Below, piece after piece: positions 1 to 10,195 of a DNA stretch of 64,000 nt (the stretch's first letter is position 1; each line of letters opens with the position of its first letter). A program made the translations under genes and the position numbers. The notes under the pieces were generated by a model that saw nothing but the letters and a program-made list of their open reading frames with translations, was not told the DNA's origin and did not search any database. This DNA comes from Ichthyophis bannanicus (Eukaryota > Chordata > Amphibia > Gymnophiona > Ichthyophiidae), in the NCBI GenBank assembly GCA_033557465.1, contig CM066036.1, positions 720,577,828-720,641,827 of the forward strand, in the 5' to 3' direction.

Positions 1-165
1 ATCTGAGGGAGCGTTGGGAGGTATGAAGGTGAATCAGCTCAGAAAGGTAGTGAGGGACACCAGTGTGGATGACTTTGTGGACAAAGGTGAGAATTTTGTA
101 CTGGATCCGAAAGGGCACAGGAAGCCAGTGAAGGTTGATGAGAAGAGGAGTGATATGATCGACTG
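1..165 (-). mobile_element. L2-clade LINE fragment, ORF2 C-terminal part
   Basis: Read on the minus strand, this stretch encodes a typical L2/Rex-type segment just after the reverse transcriptase, with HITPLLINLHWLPVPFRIQY followed by KILTFVHKVIHTG and a hydrophobic run. The same motif, DHITPVLIQLHWLP, recurs in the L2 copy at 25098. The fragment runs off the window start, so its length is unknown. About 95 bases of unassigned T/C-rich sequence separate it from the next LINE. Confidence 0.75.
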
Positions 166-260
166 TTTCTGCCCCATGTCATTTTTAATTCTATCACCGT
201 CTTTTCCCCCACCACCTCCATTTGGAAGGCATTCCAAGTATCCACCACCCTTTTAATGAC

Positions 261-1740
261 TACTACTACTACTAATTAGCACTTATAGAGCACCACACAT
301 GCAGTGCTGCACAGCTGACCTACAAGAGGTAGCCAACACGCAAAAGACAGTCCCTGCCCGTCAGAGTCAAGTTCATCGGAGCTTACAATCTAGTTAAGAG
401 AAAACAGTACAGAGCATTAGTCAGTTTGGTAATAAACGTTGACGGGGGTTAGGGTAAGATGAGGATGGAGTCAGGATCTAAATGCAACGGTAAAGAGGTG
501 GGTCTTCAGCCTGGATTTGAAGAGGGCCAGGGAGGATGCCTGGCGCACAGACGCAGTTAGGCTGTTCCAGGCGTATGGTGCCGCAAGGTGAAAGGAGTGC
601 AGTCGGGAGTTTGCAGTGCGGGTGAAAGGCATTGATAGAAGTAGTTTGTTAGCAGAGCGCAAATTACGAGAGGGGACGTAGGGAGAGATAAGAGATAAGA
701 GGTATTGAGGGGCCATAGAGTGAGTGCATTTATAGGTCAGTAGGAGAAGCTTGAATTGGATGTGGAATTGGATAGTGAGCCAGTGAAGCGACTTGAAAAG
801 AGGAGTAATGTGGGCATGGCGAGGCTAGCAGAAGATTAATCGAGCTGTGTGATTTTGTATGGATTGAAGAGGGAGGAGGTGGCTCACGGGGAGACCAGCG
901 AGGAGTAGGTTGCAGTAATCGAGGTAAGAGGAGATCAAGGAGTGGATGAGCATTTTGGTAGTGTGTTCAGAGAGGAAGGGGCGGATTTTAGTGATGTTGT
1001 AGAGAAAGAAGCGGCAGGTCTTAGCTACAAGCTGGATATGAGCGGAGAAGGGGAGAGAGGTGTCGAAGATAACCCCTAGATTGCGGGCCGAGGGAACAGG
1101 GAGGATAGTAGATCCATCCACAAGGACTGAGAGAGGGGGAAGTGGGGGGGAGAAGTTGGGAGGAAAGACAAGGAGTTCAGTCTTGGCCATGTTCAGTTTC
1201 AATTGGCGATGAGACATCCAGGCAGCAATGTCCGAGAGACAGGCAGAGATCTTGGACTGGGTTGCCGGAGAGATATCAGGTGTAGAGAGATAGATCTGGG
1301 AGTCATCGGCATAGAGATGGTACTGAAAGCCATGTGAGGAGATAAGCACGCCAAGGCCTTGGGTATAGAGAGAGAAGAGGAGGGGGCCTAAGACAGATCC
1401 CCGGGGTAGCGGGGTAGGGGAGGAAGAGGAGCCACCAGAGCATACACTGAATGAGCGATGGGAGAAGTAGGAGGAGAACCAGGATAGTACGGAGTCCTTG
1501 AAGCCAAGCGAGGAGAGAGTGGTGAGGAGAAGGTTGTGGTCAATGGTATCAAAAGCAGCAGAAAGGTCAAAAAGGATGAGGATGGAATAGAGGCCCTTAG
1601 ATTTAGCCAGGAACAGGTCATTGGTGACTTTTGTGAGTGCCGTTTCAGTTGAGTGTGGGGGACGGAAACTGGATTGTAGTGGGTCCAGGAGAGCCTGGGA
1701 GGTGAGGAAATCGAGGCAGCGACAGTGGACTTCTCGTTCT
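261..1740 (-). mobile_element. 5'-truncated L2-clade LINE with 3' end
   Basis: This is a non-LTR retrotransposon read from 1740 down to 261. The low-coordinate end carries a characteristic L2 3' tail (on the minus strand, a 'gattgtaagctc...gggactgtc' block, then 'gtgctctataagtgctaat') and a (TAG)n microsatellite at about 261-277. Upstream are reverse transcriptase motifs and a conserved C-terminal domain. The copy is truncated at its 5' end near 1740, where it abuts a CR1 fragment. Several frame breaks make it inactive. Confidence 0.85.
471..1740 (-). pseudogene. L2 ORF2 reverse transcriptase, frame-broken
   Basis: Minus-strand coding remnant of an L2-type reverse transcriptase, the enzyme that copies LINE RNA onto nicked DNA. 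From the N-terminal side one sees [19 protein letters not shown] near 1640-1700, then [14 protein letters not shown] (catalytic block A, around 1540-1580), [15 protein letters not shown] near 1380-1420, and the catalytic YADD box inside [13 protein letters not shown] near 1300. The frame changes between the block-A segment and the YADD segment. The C-terminal end has RNLRSANKLLL and WNSLTASVRQASSLALFKSR, typical of the L2/Rex1 tail. The upstream endonuclease is missing. Inactive, but the clade assignment is solid. Confidence 0.85.
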
Positions 1741-1744
1741 AATA

Positions 1745-3075
1745 GCTTGGATATGAAAAAGTATTTTCTAACATTGCTTTTACGTTTACCTCCTTGCAGC
1801 TTTATTATATGCCCTCTAGTTTTACAGCTTCCCCTTCTTTGAAAAAGGTTTGTTTGTTCATTAATATCCTCTGTCCCTCTTCTCCTCTAGAGTATACACA
1901 TTAAGGTCCTGAAGTCTCTTCTCATATGTCTTCTGACACAGGATCCAAGTCATTTTGGTCGCATCTCTCTGAACCATTTCAAGTCTTTTTATATCCTTTG
2001 TGAGATATGGTATTCAAAACTCCATGTTGGCTTTCTTCCATTAAACCATGACTATCTATATCTTTAGTAATTTTTATCTGTATAATGGTTTCTACCATTT
2101 TGCACAATTCTGATGTCAGGCTCTCCGGTCTGTAGTTTCCCGGATCACACCTGGAACCCTTTTTTAAAAACTAGCGTTACATAGGCCATTCTCTAGTCTT
2201 CAGGTATTACAGATGATTTTAATGATGTTCACAGATTACTAATTGGACGTCCATCCCTGCTAAACGCCCGGGACCATATTCCCTGCTCAAAGCTCCATAT
2301 GTGCCCGGAGCTCTGGATGGGGGCAGGAGAGGGTGGGCTGTAGGAGGAGTGAGGGTGGGGAGTGGGTGGGACCCTGACCCTGGATGTACAGGGCCAATTC
2401 TGGTGTCGGCCCTGTACGTCTGGGGTTGACAATCTAGACGGGGACTTTTTCTACCTTGGAGGTGAAATAAGTCCCCTAGAAGGTGGGACATGAATGCTCC
2501 AGGGCCAGAAAGTGAGGTAAGGCAGTGGAGGAGGTATCCGGTAGCTCGACCCTGGCCATGGCAGATCCCTTGGGCAGCGGAGAAAGGAAATTTGTGGGGT
2601 ATGCTGGGGATTGGAGCTCCTGCATTGAGCCGAGGTGCCATGGCAACAGGATGCCACAGCACCACCACTACAGGCAAGAACTTGGCTGGGCTAGTCAGGT
2701 AAGTGTTGGGGCATCCGGGGTGCTTGAATTGGGGCACATCCTGGACGTCCCAGCATTATGCCATGATTCTGCTCCCTTGAGTATGTCTAGCTCTCATTGG
2801 AGCAGAATCAGGTGCATCCCCAGGCCATCTGGATGCCCAGGGACACACATCTCTGAATTGGCCTTCACATGTTTTTGCTTCCACGGCAAGTTTCTTTTCA
2901 AAGTCTCTCTTTGCCTGCCTTATCAATGCCTTGCATCTAACTTGCCAGTGCTTATGTTGTTTCCCATTTTCATTTGCCTTCTTTTTCTATTTGCTAAAGA
3001 TGATTTCTTGTCTATAACAGCCTCTCTGACCTCACCTTTAAACCATGCTGGCATTTTTTTGGTCTTCTAGCCAGA
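1745..3075 (-). mobile_element. CR1 LINE, internally deleted and interrupted
   Basis: A CR1-type LINE on the minus strand, in two pieces around a DNA repeat at about 2226-2860. The upstream piece (2860-3075) reads like the linker between endonuclease and reverse transcriptase (MPAWFKGEVREAVIDKKSS). The downstream piece starts with the block 'ttaaaaaagggttccaggtg' (2150-2170), which encodes the start of the reverse transcriptase. It then jumps by internal deletion to the C-terminal region (VQRDATKMTW...). The element is head to head with a plus-strand CR1 fragment beginning near 3085. Confidence 0.75.
2226..2860 (-). mobile_element. Non-autonomous DNA repeat, family 'GGCCTGATTCAG'
   Basis: This stretch is a diverged inverse copy of 29165-29850: both share a 'tgtacagggc...ccctgtaca' block, a 'ccatggcaacaggatg' type block, and an end with 'cagaatcaggtgcatcc'. 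The copy sits inside the CR1 fragment. The ends are not sharp enough to read a target duplication or to name a superfamily. The open frames here (up to 181 codons) have no recognisable domain and lie across the insert boundary, so I treat them as chance. Confidence 0.6.
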
Positions 3076-3084
3076 TGTATTCCA

Positions 3085-3624
3085 TGCTTTAAGAAAACTG
3101 GGAGGAAGGACAAAAAACTGCCAGCATGGTATTTAAAGATGATGTATTGGAAGAATTGAAAGAAATATCGATAAACCAGGAAGATGGATTACAATTATTT
3201 GATAAAAAGAAGAGTAACAAACCACCTGTATCGGATGGTATACATCCAAGGGTGTTGCAAGAACTGAAATATGAGATTGCAGATCTACTATTAATAATCT
3301 GTGAACTATTATTAAAATCATCTGTAGCACCTGAACATTGGAGAATAGCCAATGTAACACCAATTTTTAAAAAAGGGTTCCAGGCATGATCCAGGAAACT
3401 ACAGACTGCTGAGCCTGACATCAGTACCGGACAAAATGGTAGAAACCTTTATAAAGAAAAAAATTACTAAAGGTAGATAGTCATGGATTTAGCCAAAGAA
3501 AATCTTGTTTTACTAATCTGTTTTTTTAAGGTGTGAATAAACAGTAGACAGAGCTGAGACAGTCGATATTGTGTATCTGGATTTTCAGAAATTCTTTCAG
3601 AAGGTCTCTCATTAGAGACTCTTG
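3085..3624 (+). mobile_element. CR1 LINE fragment, start of reverse transcriptase
   Basis: Plus-strand CR1 coding remnant. It reads PPVSDGIHPRVLQELKYEI then WRIANVTPIFKKGFQ, the CR1 segment just before and into the reverse transcriptase, and continues through 'tatctggattttcagaaa' (the block-A LDFQK region) with frame breaks. It is split at TTG (3622-3624) by the Harbinger-like element and resumes at 9090. Confidence 0.85.
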
Positions 3625-4829
3625 GGGGTATGTTAACTGAAGGGCGCTATTTGCGCTGCTGTCACATTATCAGGCGATAAGACACGTTATCACGTGATAA
3701 TGGTGCTTTACCGGGCGCAAAGGTACCTTAGCGTGCGATAACGCACGCAGCAGCGCAAACGAGCGCTGAAGGTGGAGAAAGGCTCCCGGAGGGCGGAGGA
3801 AGGCTCCCCAGGGGCAGAGAGAGAGAGGGTCAATGGGTGGAGAGTGGGAGAGGAGAGGCTCCCTGCACACTAACGCTGTGGATTCCGGGGCTGAAAACTA
3901 ATGCCAGTGAAACCCTGGCATTAGAGCAGATTTAAAGGGAAGAGAAACCATTTCCATCAGCAATGTACAGCAAAGCCAGGGAAACCTGATAAGTGTGATA
4001 CATGTGCATGGAACAAAAGGGCAAAAAAACATTGAAAAGGACCTGAACAAAAAGGAAAAAAAAAACATAACCAAGCTGGCCAATAGTTATATTAATGGGA
4101 AACAGCAAAAAACACTACTGAGAAAGCTCCAAAAAAAGATATTAATTTTGGAAGGGTCTATGCTCTGTCCCCATACAAGGTGAATGATCCCACAGTGAAA
4201 TAGCGCTGATCAGGGTTTCCCCTTTTATTGAACAGGTTTCCTATGGCGTGCACATGTTCCGCAACAGTAGGGTGGGCATGTCGGAATGGGCAACTGGACA
4301 GATGCTGGAAAATGGGATACAGAGGGCTGCAGGCGGCACATGCTGCGGTGCACCTGGGCCACAGTGCGGACTAGGGGTGATCCCTAGGTGGCCCATAGGA
4401 ATGCTGAAACAGTAGAGCAGCCAGACAGCAACTGATGAGGGCCCAACATGGGCACAAGTGTGTTTCCCACAGTGTCACAGGGGATAGTACCCAGCAGGTA
4501 CCCCCAAGGGCCCTGAACATTGGCAGGCAGTGCTGGGGGGAAGCGTGGACATCTATGCAGGCACCCCTACCCCAGAACCCGCACCATAGGCAGCCGCCTA
4601 CTGGCACACTGGATGGCCTGAGACTGTGCACCACCAGCACCACCAGCAGAAGGGCATGTCAGCATGGTGGCGGAGGGTTACTGGTGGTGGAGGGGGTCAG
4701 TGGCATCTGACCACAGCAGACCGTGGCCTAGCCCTGTTTAGATGGGTGCCGTGTACTGCAACAGACAGGCTCTGTCTGACAAACAGTCATGGTATCCCCA
4801 GGGAATGAACTGTCCCTGTGGCAACAGTG

Positions 4830-4886
4830 TGGTGCAGTACACACAGCCAGTGTGTTCAGGAGCAGAAAGTCACAGGTTCAAGTCCC
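4830..4886 (+). other. tRNA-like A/B-box module 1 of Harbinger-like copy 1
   Basis: A perfect-looking B box GGTTCAAGTCCC lies at 4875-4886, about 45 nt after a weak A-box-like TGGTGCAGTACA at 4830. The spacing is that of tRNA-derived RNA polymerase III promoters. I cannot fold a convincing complete tRNA, so this is a tRNA-derived sequence and not a tRNA gene. Matching modules are at 10130-10195 and 57680-57736. Confidence 0.45.
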
Positions 4887-5169
4887 AGCTGTGGTACCTG
4901 CCAACCCAGTCCCCATATTTTACCACTACTAAACCGTGGTAATAAAAACAGAACCTTTATTGCAGATAACATAAACATGCCTCAAACACCTATATTTTAC
5001 CCTACAGAGCACAGACACCATAAACATGCAAATTACCTAGAGCAGAGTCTCCCAAATGCAGTCCTGGAGGGCCAAACATCATTCAGGTTCCATGCTGTCT
5101 CTAATAAAGATGCCTGTGCTGCATTGCTATGCACAGCCCCCATGGTATGCAGATGTATCTCATGCATAT

Positions 5170-6656
5170 TGTGGTGGAGAAGCAGGCTTGGAGTGCAGGA
5201 AAAGAAAGGGAAAGCAGCCTTTTTTTTCTAAACCCAAAGAAACTGCAGGCACAGAAAGGGTTAACACCCAAACTAAAGACAAAGATTCCCTGCAGAGGAG
5301 TGCAGAGCTAGAGACACGCCCTGTTCCCATGGAGACCAAGGGAGGAGATGGGAGTGGTTTGGGGGCGGAGTCAAGAGCCATAGGACAGCCCCAAACATTT
5401 AGGCAGGGAAGTTGCACTCACAAACAGAAAGAGGCACGGAAGGAGACACGGAAAGAGAAACAGGAGACACAGAAGCAGCTTGCACAGACGCAGTTTGGAA
5501 GCAGACACAGAGGCTCGGGGACAAGCAGAGTTGCTACAGAGCCAGGGGAATGAAGGAAGCTGACCCAGGACAGGAACAGAGAGGTGAGAAGGCCAGTGGA
5601 GAGCTCGGGGGAGGATTCTTCTGAGGAGAAGATATTTTCCAGAAGCTCATGGTCTGGCCCTTCTCATTGTAAGGAGCCTACAGGAAGGAAAAGCACTGCT
5701 AGCAAGGTGAGCCCTTTACAAGCTTTAAAGAAGCTGTTAAGCAGGGAAACCTTTTCCTGCCCTTCCCCCACAAGCGCACGTTCTGGAAAGCATAATTGGG
5801 AGCAAGTGTTGAAGGTTTTACAACCTGCAAAGGCTTCTCAGGCAGATACTAAGGAGAACAGATATCTGGAAGAGCCCAGTGAGGAAGAAATGGACCTGGG
5901 GGACACTTTTGATGGAAGCAGTGTTTCAGATATGGAAATTGACTGTGCTATCTGTGCCAAGGAAGAATAAAGAACTGAATAGGGTTTTAGTAAGCTGAAG
6001 GAAAACCCAGGAGTTCTTAATTATTGAATGTGCTATCTGTGCTAGAAGAATAGGAACGGAATAGGGTTTTAGTAAGCTGGAGAAAACCCCAGAAGTTCTT
6101 AACAAAGACATTCTATGCAAAGCCCATAACTTTTAGCTAGGCTAATCAATGACAGCTTGGCTGATAAAGCTGCATGGTTAAGGAAGCTAGGAAGAAGCTA
6201 AAAGTTCAAATTGTATCTTGAAGAAATACTACTGCATTTGAAAAGTCTGTTGGTGGACCAGGGAATGTTGCTATACCAGCTGTGAAAGGAACAGTGGAGA
6301 TTTATAGTGCCTCCTGGGGACCGGAGAACAGAGTGCTCTTGTAAAAGATTTTTACTTGTGGAAAAAGGTGTGTAAACTAAGCCAAGCCAAGGACTGTTTA
6401 ACAGGCTTACGTTTATAACTGGAGAAGTATCCTGAACTTTATGTTTTGTAGTTTTCAACTATTCTTGCCAAAGAATTTAATTTGGTTGGGAAAACCTTAT
6501 TTCTTAAATAAAAGAAATTTCCTGCGACCTTTGAACTTGGCTCTAATCTTTTAAAAGACACAACTACATGCTATTGGGCTAACTTTTATACAAAGGACAA
6601 TCGGGGCCCTCTCGTACCACTGGGCAACTGCCTGGCCACACGGGGGAGTGCCGACA
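5170..6656 (+). mobile_element. Solo-LTR-like element, 1487 bp
   Basis: The insert begins TGTGG and ends CGACA, so it has the TG...CA edges of a long terminal repeat, and is flanked by a perfect 4-bp duplication ATAT (5166-5169, 6657-6660). The related copies 2 and 3 lack it and read 'gcatat.cattaggg' straight through. A polyadenylation-type AATAAA is near 6508. Inside is a two-copy tandem repeat of about 85 bp (5945-6105). The 4-bp duplication fits class I ERV-type or some gypsy elements, but I cannot choose. No gag or pol is present. An open frame at 5584-5970 (128 codons) ends in an acidic and cysteine-containing tail (EEEMDLGDTFDG...MEIDCAICAKEE) that I do not recognise. Confidence 0.65.
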
Positions 6657-7857
6657 ATATACATTAGGGACAGCATGAAAACCCGAACAGTGTTTGGCCC
6701 ACCAGGACTGGAGTTGGAAACCTCTGCTCTAGAGCAGTGGCCAAGAGGGGCAGAAACACCTGCACCCACAGGCTTCATTATCCAAAGCCTCCTGGAGAGG
6801 CAGGATGTTCGGCCCTGCATGCATCTCCCATTACTAGCACTTGCATACCTTAGAAATGCCACCCTAAACCTGGGAATATGGTACATATATATCAAAAGGT
6901 TGCTATGATTACTGGCAGATAGCAATTCCTAAGTTAAGTACAATCTGCTCATTGAGCTGTATCATACCAACCTCTCTGGTGTCTGTGGAGTGTGTTTCAG
7001 GTCTGGTGTCTGACAGTGTTCACCACCCTGGGCAGTGGCCCCAACAGGAATGGTGCGGTGGCCAGGGCTGCCAAAAGCCTCTATAGTTGCACAATGCTGG
7101 CATAGGTGTGGGAGTGTGTGTCTGTCTATCCAGTGTGTGGTGGCTGCCAACACCTTACTCAGCCCACACTGCTTGCACTGTTTCCAGTGTTAGCCTGCCA
7201 ATGTGCATAATGAGGAGCAAGGTAGTGTGGGTATAGCCTGGACAGGGTGGCCTGGCCTGGATGCATCTGTACAAGGCATAAGGCAATGGCTCGGACATTG
7301 TAGTGCCCGGCCACAACCTGCATGGACAGGGTGGCCACAGCATGTCCTGCTGGGAGGTTACTCTCACCCTGACTGAGCAGTGACCATGGCATGGCTAGGT
7401 TCCCCCAGAGTGCTATATTGTATTTCTCTCAAGTTTTATATATGGGTTCTCTTTTCTGGGGCCTAATCACTGATTTATCTGCTTGGTGGTTGTGCACACA
7501 TCTCCAGGAACATGCATTATGGACTAGCTAGCAGACTGTCTGCAGTTAGTATGTGTATGACTGGAACACCTTGCAGGGTGCAATGGCTGGAGACTCACTG
7601 TGTTTGCTGCTGGAGAATGTCAGATAGTGGTGGGGGGCAGCTGAGCATTTCCAGGTCTACTGTCTGTCTGCTATAGCCTTATGGATGCGAACAGATCTAC
7701 ATTGACTGCCCTGTAGGGTGTGTGTTCACCAGCAGGACTGGGGTTGATGGTCCCCTCTACTGCCACCAGGGATGTAGAATGTGGATCTGTTGGTGGGAGA
7801 CCCTAAGCCCCAGAGGGCAGGTTGGGTGGTACTACACAACCCGCCTATGGGTCCAAA

Positions 7858-7900
7858 CAACCCCCCCCTCCCCTCCCCTCCCCTCCCCTCCCCTCCCCTG
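7858..7900 (+). repeat. (CCCCT)n microsatellite
   Basis: A short run of about seven CCCCT units within Harbinger-like copy 1, preceded by a C tract. It is absent from copy 3 at the matching place (near 59300). Confidence 0.9.
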
Positions 7901-8384
7901 TCACTTACATCATGTGACCATAGCACCCACACAGGATATGCACTATTCTGGGTGCATCATAGTCCACAAGGGCTAGACATGACTGGGAAATACAGATGGA
8001 CACAGGTGTATCTGGAAGGACTACCTATCATACACTAGCACTGATGGTGACCTGCAGCATAGCCAGTTCAGCTAAGCCAGGTGCTGTGGACATGGTGCTG
8101 GATGCCCCACCTCTCCCTCAGGGTCAGCACAGTACCAGCACAATGTGATGGTCTGTAGCTACTCTGTGCCAGTAACATACACAGTCAGTTCCCCCTACCA
8201 GGCCGAGGTGCTGTGGGGGTGCATACCCCATCTTGTGATCATCTGTAGATGGATGATCTGCATTTGCAGTGAATCATGGGTACGGGTGGGTTAACCCTAT
8301 CCTGGTAACCACAGAAGACAGTTTGTGTGGTGACCTGAAGTCCCTCTGTAGCCAGCCAGGGGTGTATTAGTAGCAATAGAGATG

Positions 8385-8439
8385 TAGCACACTGGTTACT
8401 TCACTGCTTTGTAGAACCACAGGTCATGGGTTTGATCCC
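8385..8439 (+). other. tRNA-like A/B-box module 2 (sense), left of foldback
   Basis: An A-box match TAGCACACTGG lies at 8385-8395 and a B-box match GGTTTGATCCC at 8429-8439, with 44 nt between their starts, as in tRNA genes and tRNA-derived SINEs. The sequence after the B box (CACAGTGGGG) is mirrored by the start of the antisense module at 8820. An acceptor stem is not evident. The equivalent in copy 3 is at 59798-59851 and in copy 2 at 12231-12284. Confidence 0.55.
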
Positions 8440-8490
8440 ACAGTGGGGTTATTTGATAGGGCTGTCGAAAGCATTGTCTATTTTTAATGT

Positions 8491-8738
8491 AAATTAGTGC
8501 TGCCAGCAAAAACACTCTCACAGTGCTGTAACCTTAAGGTGCCTCATAAGGCACCCCATAAATTGCCTTATAAGGCACCTTATAGAGTGCCTTATAAGGC
8601 ATCCTATAGGGGACATTATAGGATGCCTTGGCGGACAGTGCACTTTATAATGTGCCCTCTGGAGTGCCTTATAGGGCGCCTTATGTGGCACCTTAGGTTA
8701 CGGCACTGTGAAGGTGTGTTTTATGGCAGCACTAATTA
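8491..8738. repeat. Foldback palindrome of copy 1
   Basis: A 248-bp inverted repeat begins AAATTAGTGCTGCC and ends GGCAGCACTAATTAAA. The outer 75 bp of each arm match at roughly 85 percent by eye. The middle is filled with short self-complementary units of the GGTGCCTTATAAGGCACC kind, so the whole region can fold into a long hairpin or several small ones. The same structure is at 59898-60155. Confidence 0.85.
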
Positions 8739-8822
8739 AAATAAAACTAAAATGCCTCACAAAGCACTGCTTAAACATAAAGGGTAATGCCTCAGCCAGC
8801 CTTATTCATTAGGCACACTGGG

Positions 8823-8876
8823 GGATCAAACCTATGACCCCTGTATCATCAGTCAGTGTATTGACCATTGTGCTAC
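8823..8876 (-). other. tRNA-like A/B-box module 3 (antisense), right of foldback
   Basis: On the minus strand the A box is TAGCACAATGG (complement of 8866-8876) and the B box is GGTTTGATCCC (complement of 8823-8833). It faces module 2 across the foldback, so the arrangement is module, palindrome, inverted module. It is about 210 bp inside the right terminal repeat, and the same placement is seen at 60237-60289 and 56063-56117. Confidence 0.6.
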
Positions 8877-9089
8877 ACCTCTGCTGCTCTGTTTGCATGT
8901 CAGCGTGCCTACTTAAGATTAACGCGCATTAACGTGCGTAGCTCAATCCATCACCTGATAATGTGCGCAGGGCTCGTTATCACGCGATAATCCCGGTTTG
9001 CTACGTTTAGACCGGAACGCCCACTCCTTTTATGGCATCCTGCAAACTATCGCCGGGCGCATGTTAAGACTGCTTAGTAAACATACCCC

Positions 9090-9174
9090 TTGGTGAAATT
9101 AAAAAGTCATGAGATAGGGGGCAGTGTACTCTTGTGGATCAGGAACTAGTTAAAAGATAGAAAGCAGAGATTAG
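9090..9174 (+). mobile_element. CR1 LINE fragment, continuation after copy 1
   Basis: Resumes the CR1 interrupted at 3624. 'gaaattaaaaagtcatgaga' and 'aaaagatagaaagcagagat' match the CR1 copy at 27935-28010. It ends at TAG (9172-9174), where the second Harbinger-like element begins. Confidence 0.85.
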
Positions 9175-9204
9175 GGGGTATGTTTACTAAATGGTGATAA
9201 CGTA

Positions 9205-9300
9205 GCAGCTGCATAATTATCATGCTATACGTAATGTTATTGCGCGATACGTGATGTTATCACGCGATACGTGATGTTATCATTTGATAAATCAACCTCT
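9205..9300 (+). repeat. Subterminal tandem repeat with TTATCACGCGATAC motifs
   Basis: Just inside the left end of copy 2 a unit of about 20 bp (GCGATACGTGATGTTATCAC) occurs about three to four times. It is an expanded form of the TTATC...GATAA palindromes found near the ends of all copies. Such subterminal clusters usually bind the element's own proteins; binding here is inference. Confidence 0.65.
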
Positions 9301-10129
9301 TTGCGTGATATCGTGCCATTTCGCCCAACAACGTCCCTGGCGGCGCTAAAGCACAGAAAAGGTGGAGTAAGCCTCCCCAGAGGGCAGGGAGAAGGGGTCA
9401 ATGGGCAGGGGGTGGGCGGGGAGAGACTCCAGGCACACTAGCGCCGTGAAATGAAGGTCTAAAAAATAGCATGAGTGAAAACCTGGCGTTAGAGGCAAAA
9501 GCGAAGTAGAGAGAAACCATTTCAGTCAGCAATGTACAGCAAAGGCAGGGAGACCAAGAACAGTGATAGTAGTGATACACATGTGCTGCATCACCAGATA
9601 GTGCCCAAGTACGAAAGGGTACTATGGTGTGGCTGCACATGGGGTACAGGGGACTGCAGGTGTGGCATGCAGTGGGGCATAGGGAAGGCTAGGCAGATGC
9701 CTAGGTGACACATAGAAAAACAGAAACGCAATATCAGCAACTGATCAAGGTCAAACATGTCCACGAGTGTCAGTGTCCCACAGTGTCCCAGGGGACAGTA
9801 CCTAGCAAATACCCCAAATGTCACAGAACATTGGCAGGCGTTGTCGGGGGGAAGCATGGATGTCCATGCAGGCACCCCTACCCCAGATCACACACCATAG
9901 GCAGCCGCCTACCGGCACACTGAATGGACTGGACTGCGCACCACCAGCACCACCGGCATAAGGGCATTTAAGCATGGTGGCGGAGGGATGCCGGTGGTGG
10001 TGGGGGCAGTGGCATCTGCCCACAGCAGACCAAGGCCAAGTCCTGTCTAGGTGGGGGCCGTGCACTGCAACAGACAAGATCTATCTGACAAACAGACATG
10101 GTATCCCCAGGGAATGATCTGCTCCTGTG

Positions 10130-10195
10130 GCAAAGGTTTGGAGCAGTACATACAGCCAGTGTGTTCAGGGGCAGAAAGTCACAGGTTCATGTCCC
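10130..10195 (+). other. tRNA-like module 1 of copy 2
   Basis: B box GGTTCATGTCCC at 10184-10195, equivalent to 4875-4886 in copy 1, with one changed base. The A-box side (GGAGCAGTACATAC) is weak. Confidence 0.4.

Larger units (their letters stand above)
3625..9089. mobile_element. Harbinger-like DNA transposon, copy 1 (complete)
   Basis: Both ends are visible. The left end is GGGGTATGTT at 3625 and the right end is AACATACCCC at 9080-9089 (inverted GGGGTATGTTTACTAAGCAG). They are flanked by a 3-bp duplication TTG (3622-3624 and 9090-9092), and the CR1 host sequence reads straight across when the element is removed. Inverted ends starting with GGG plus a 3-bp duplication fit PIF/Harbinger. 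Subterminal regions are rich in short palindromes such as TTATCACGTGATAA (near 3683) and TTATCACGCGATAA (near 8979). I see no transposase frame, so it looks non-autonomous. It is 5465 bp long, or about 3.97 kb without the LTR insertion at 5170-6656. Inside are three tRNA-like modules, a CCCCT microsatellite and a foldback. Confidence 0.8.

Noticed and set aside
2219..2737. 172-codon minus-strand frame and the overlapping plus-strand frame (2525-3070) as genes
   Set aside because: Both overlap the DNA repeat shared with 29165-29850, run over its edge into CR1, and lack any domain.
8385..8439. Functional tRNA gene
   Set aside because: A and B boxes are good but no complete cloverleaf with acceptor stem could be drawn; the module repeats within a transposon.
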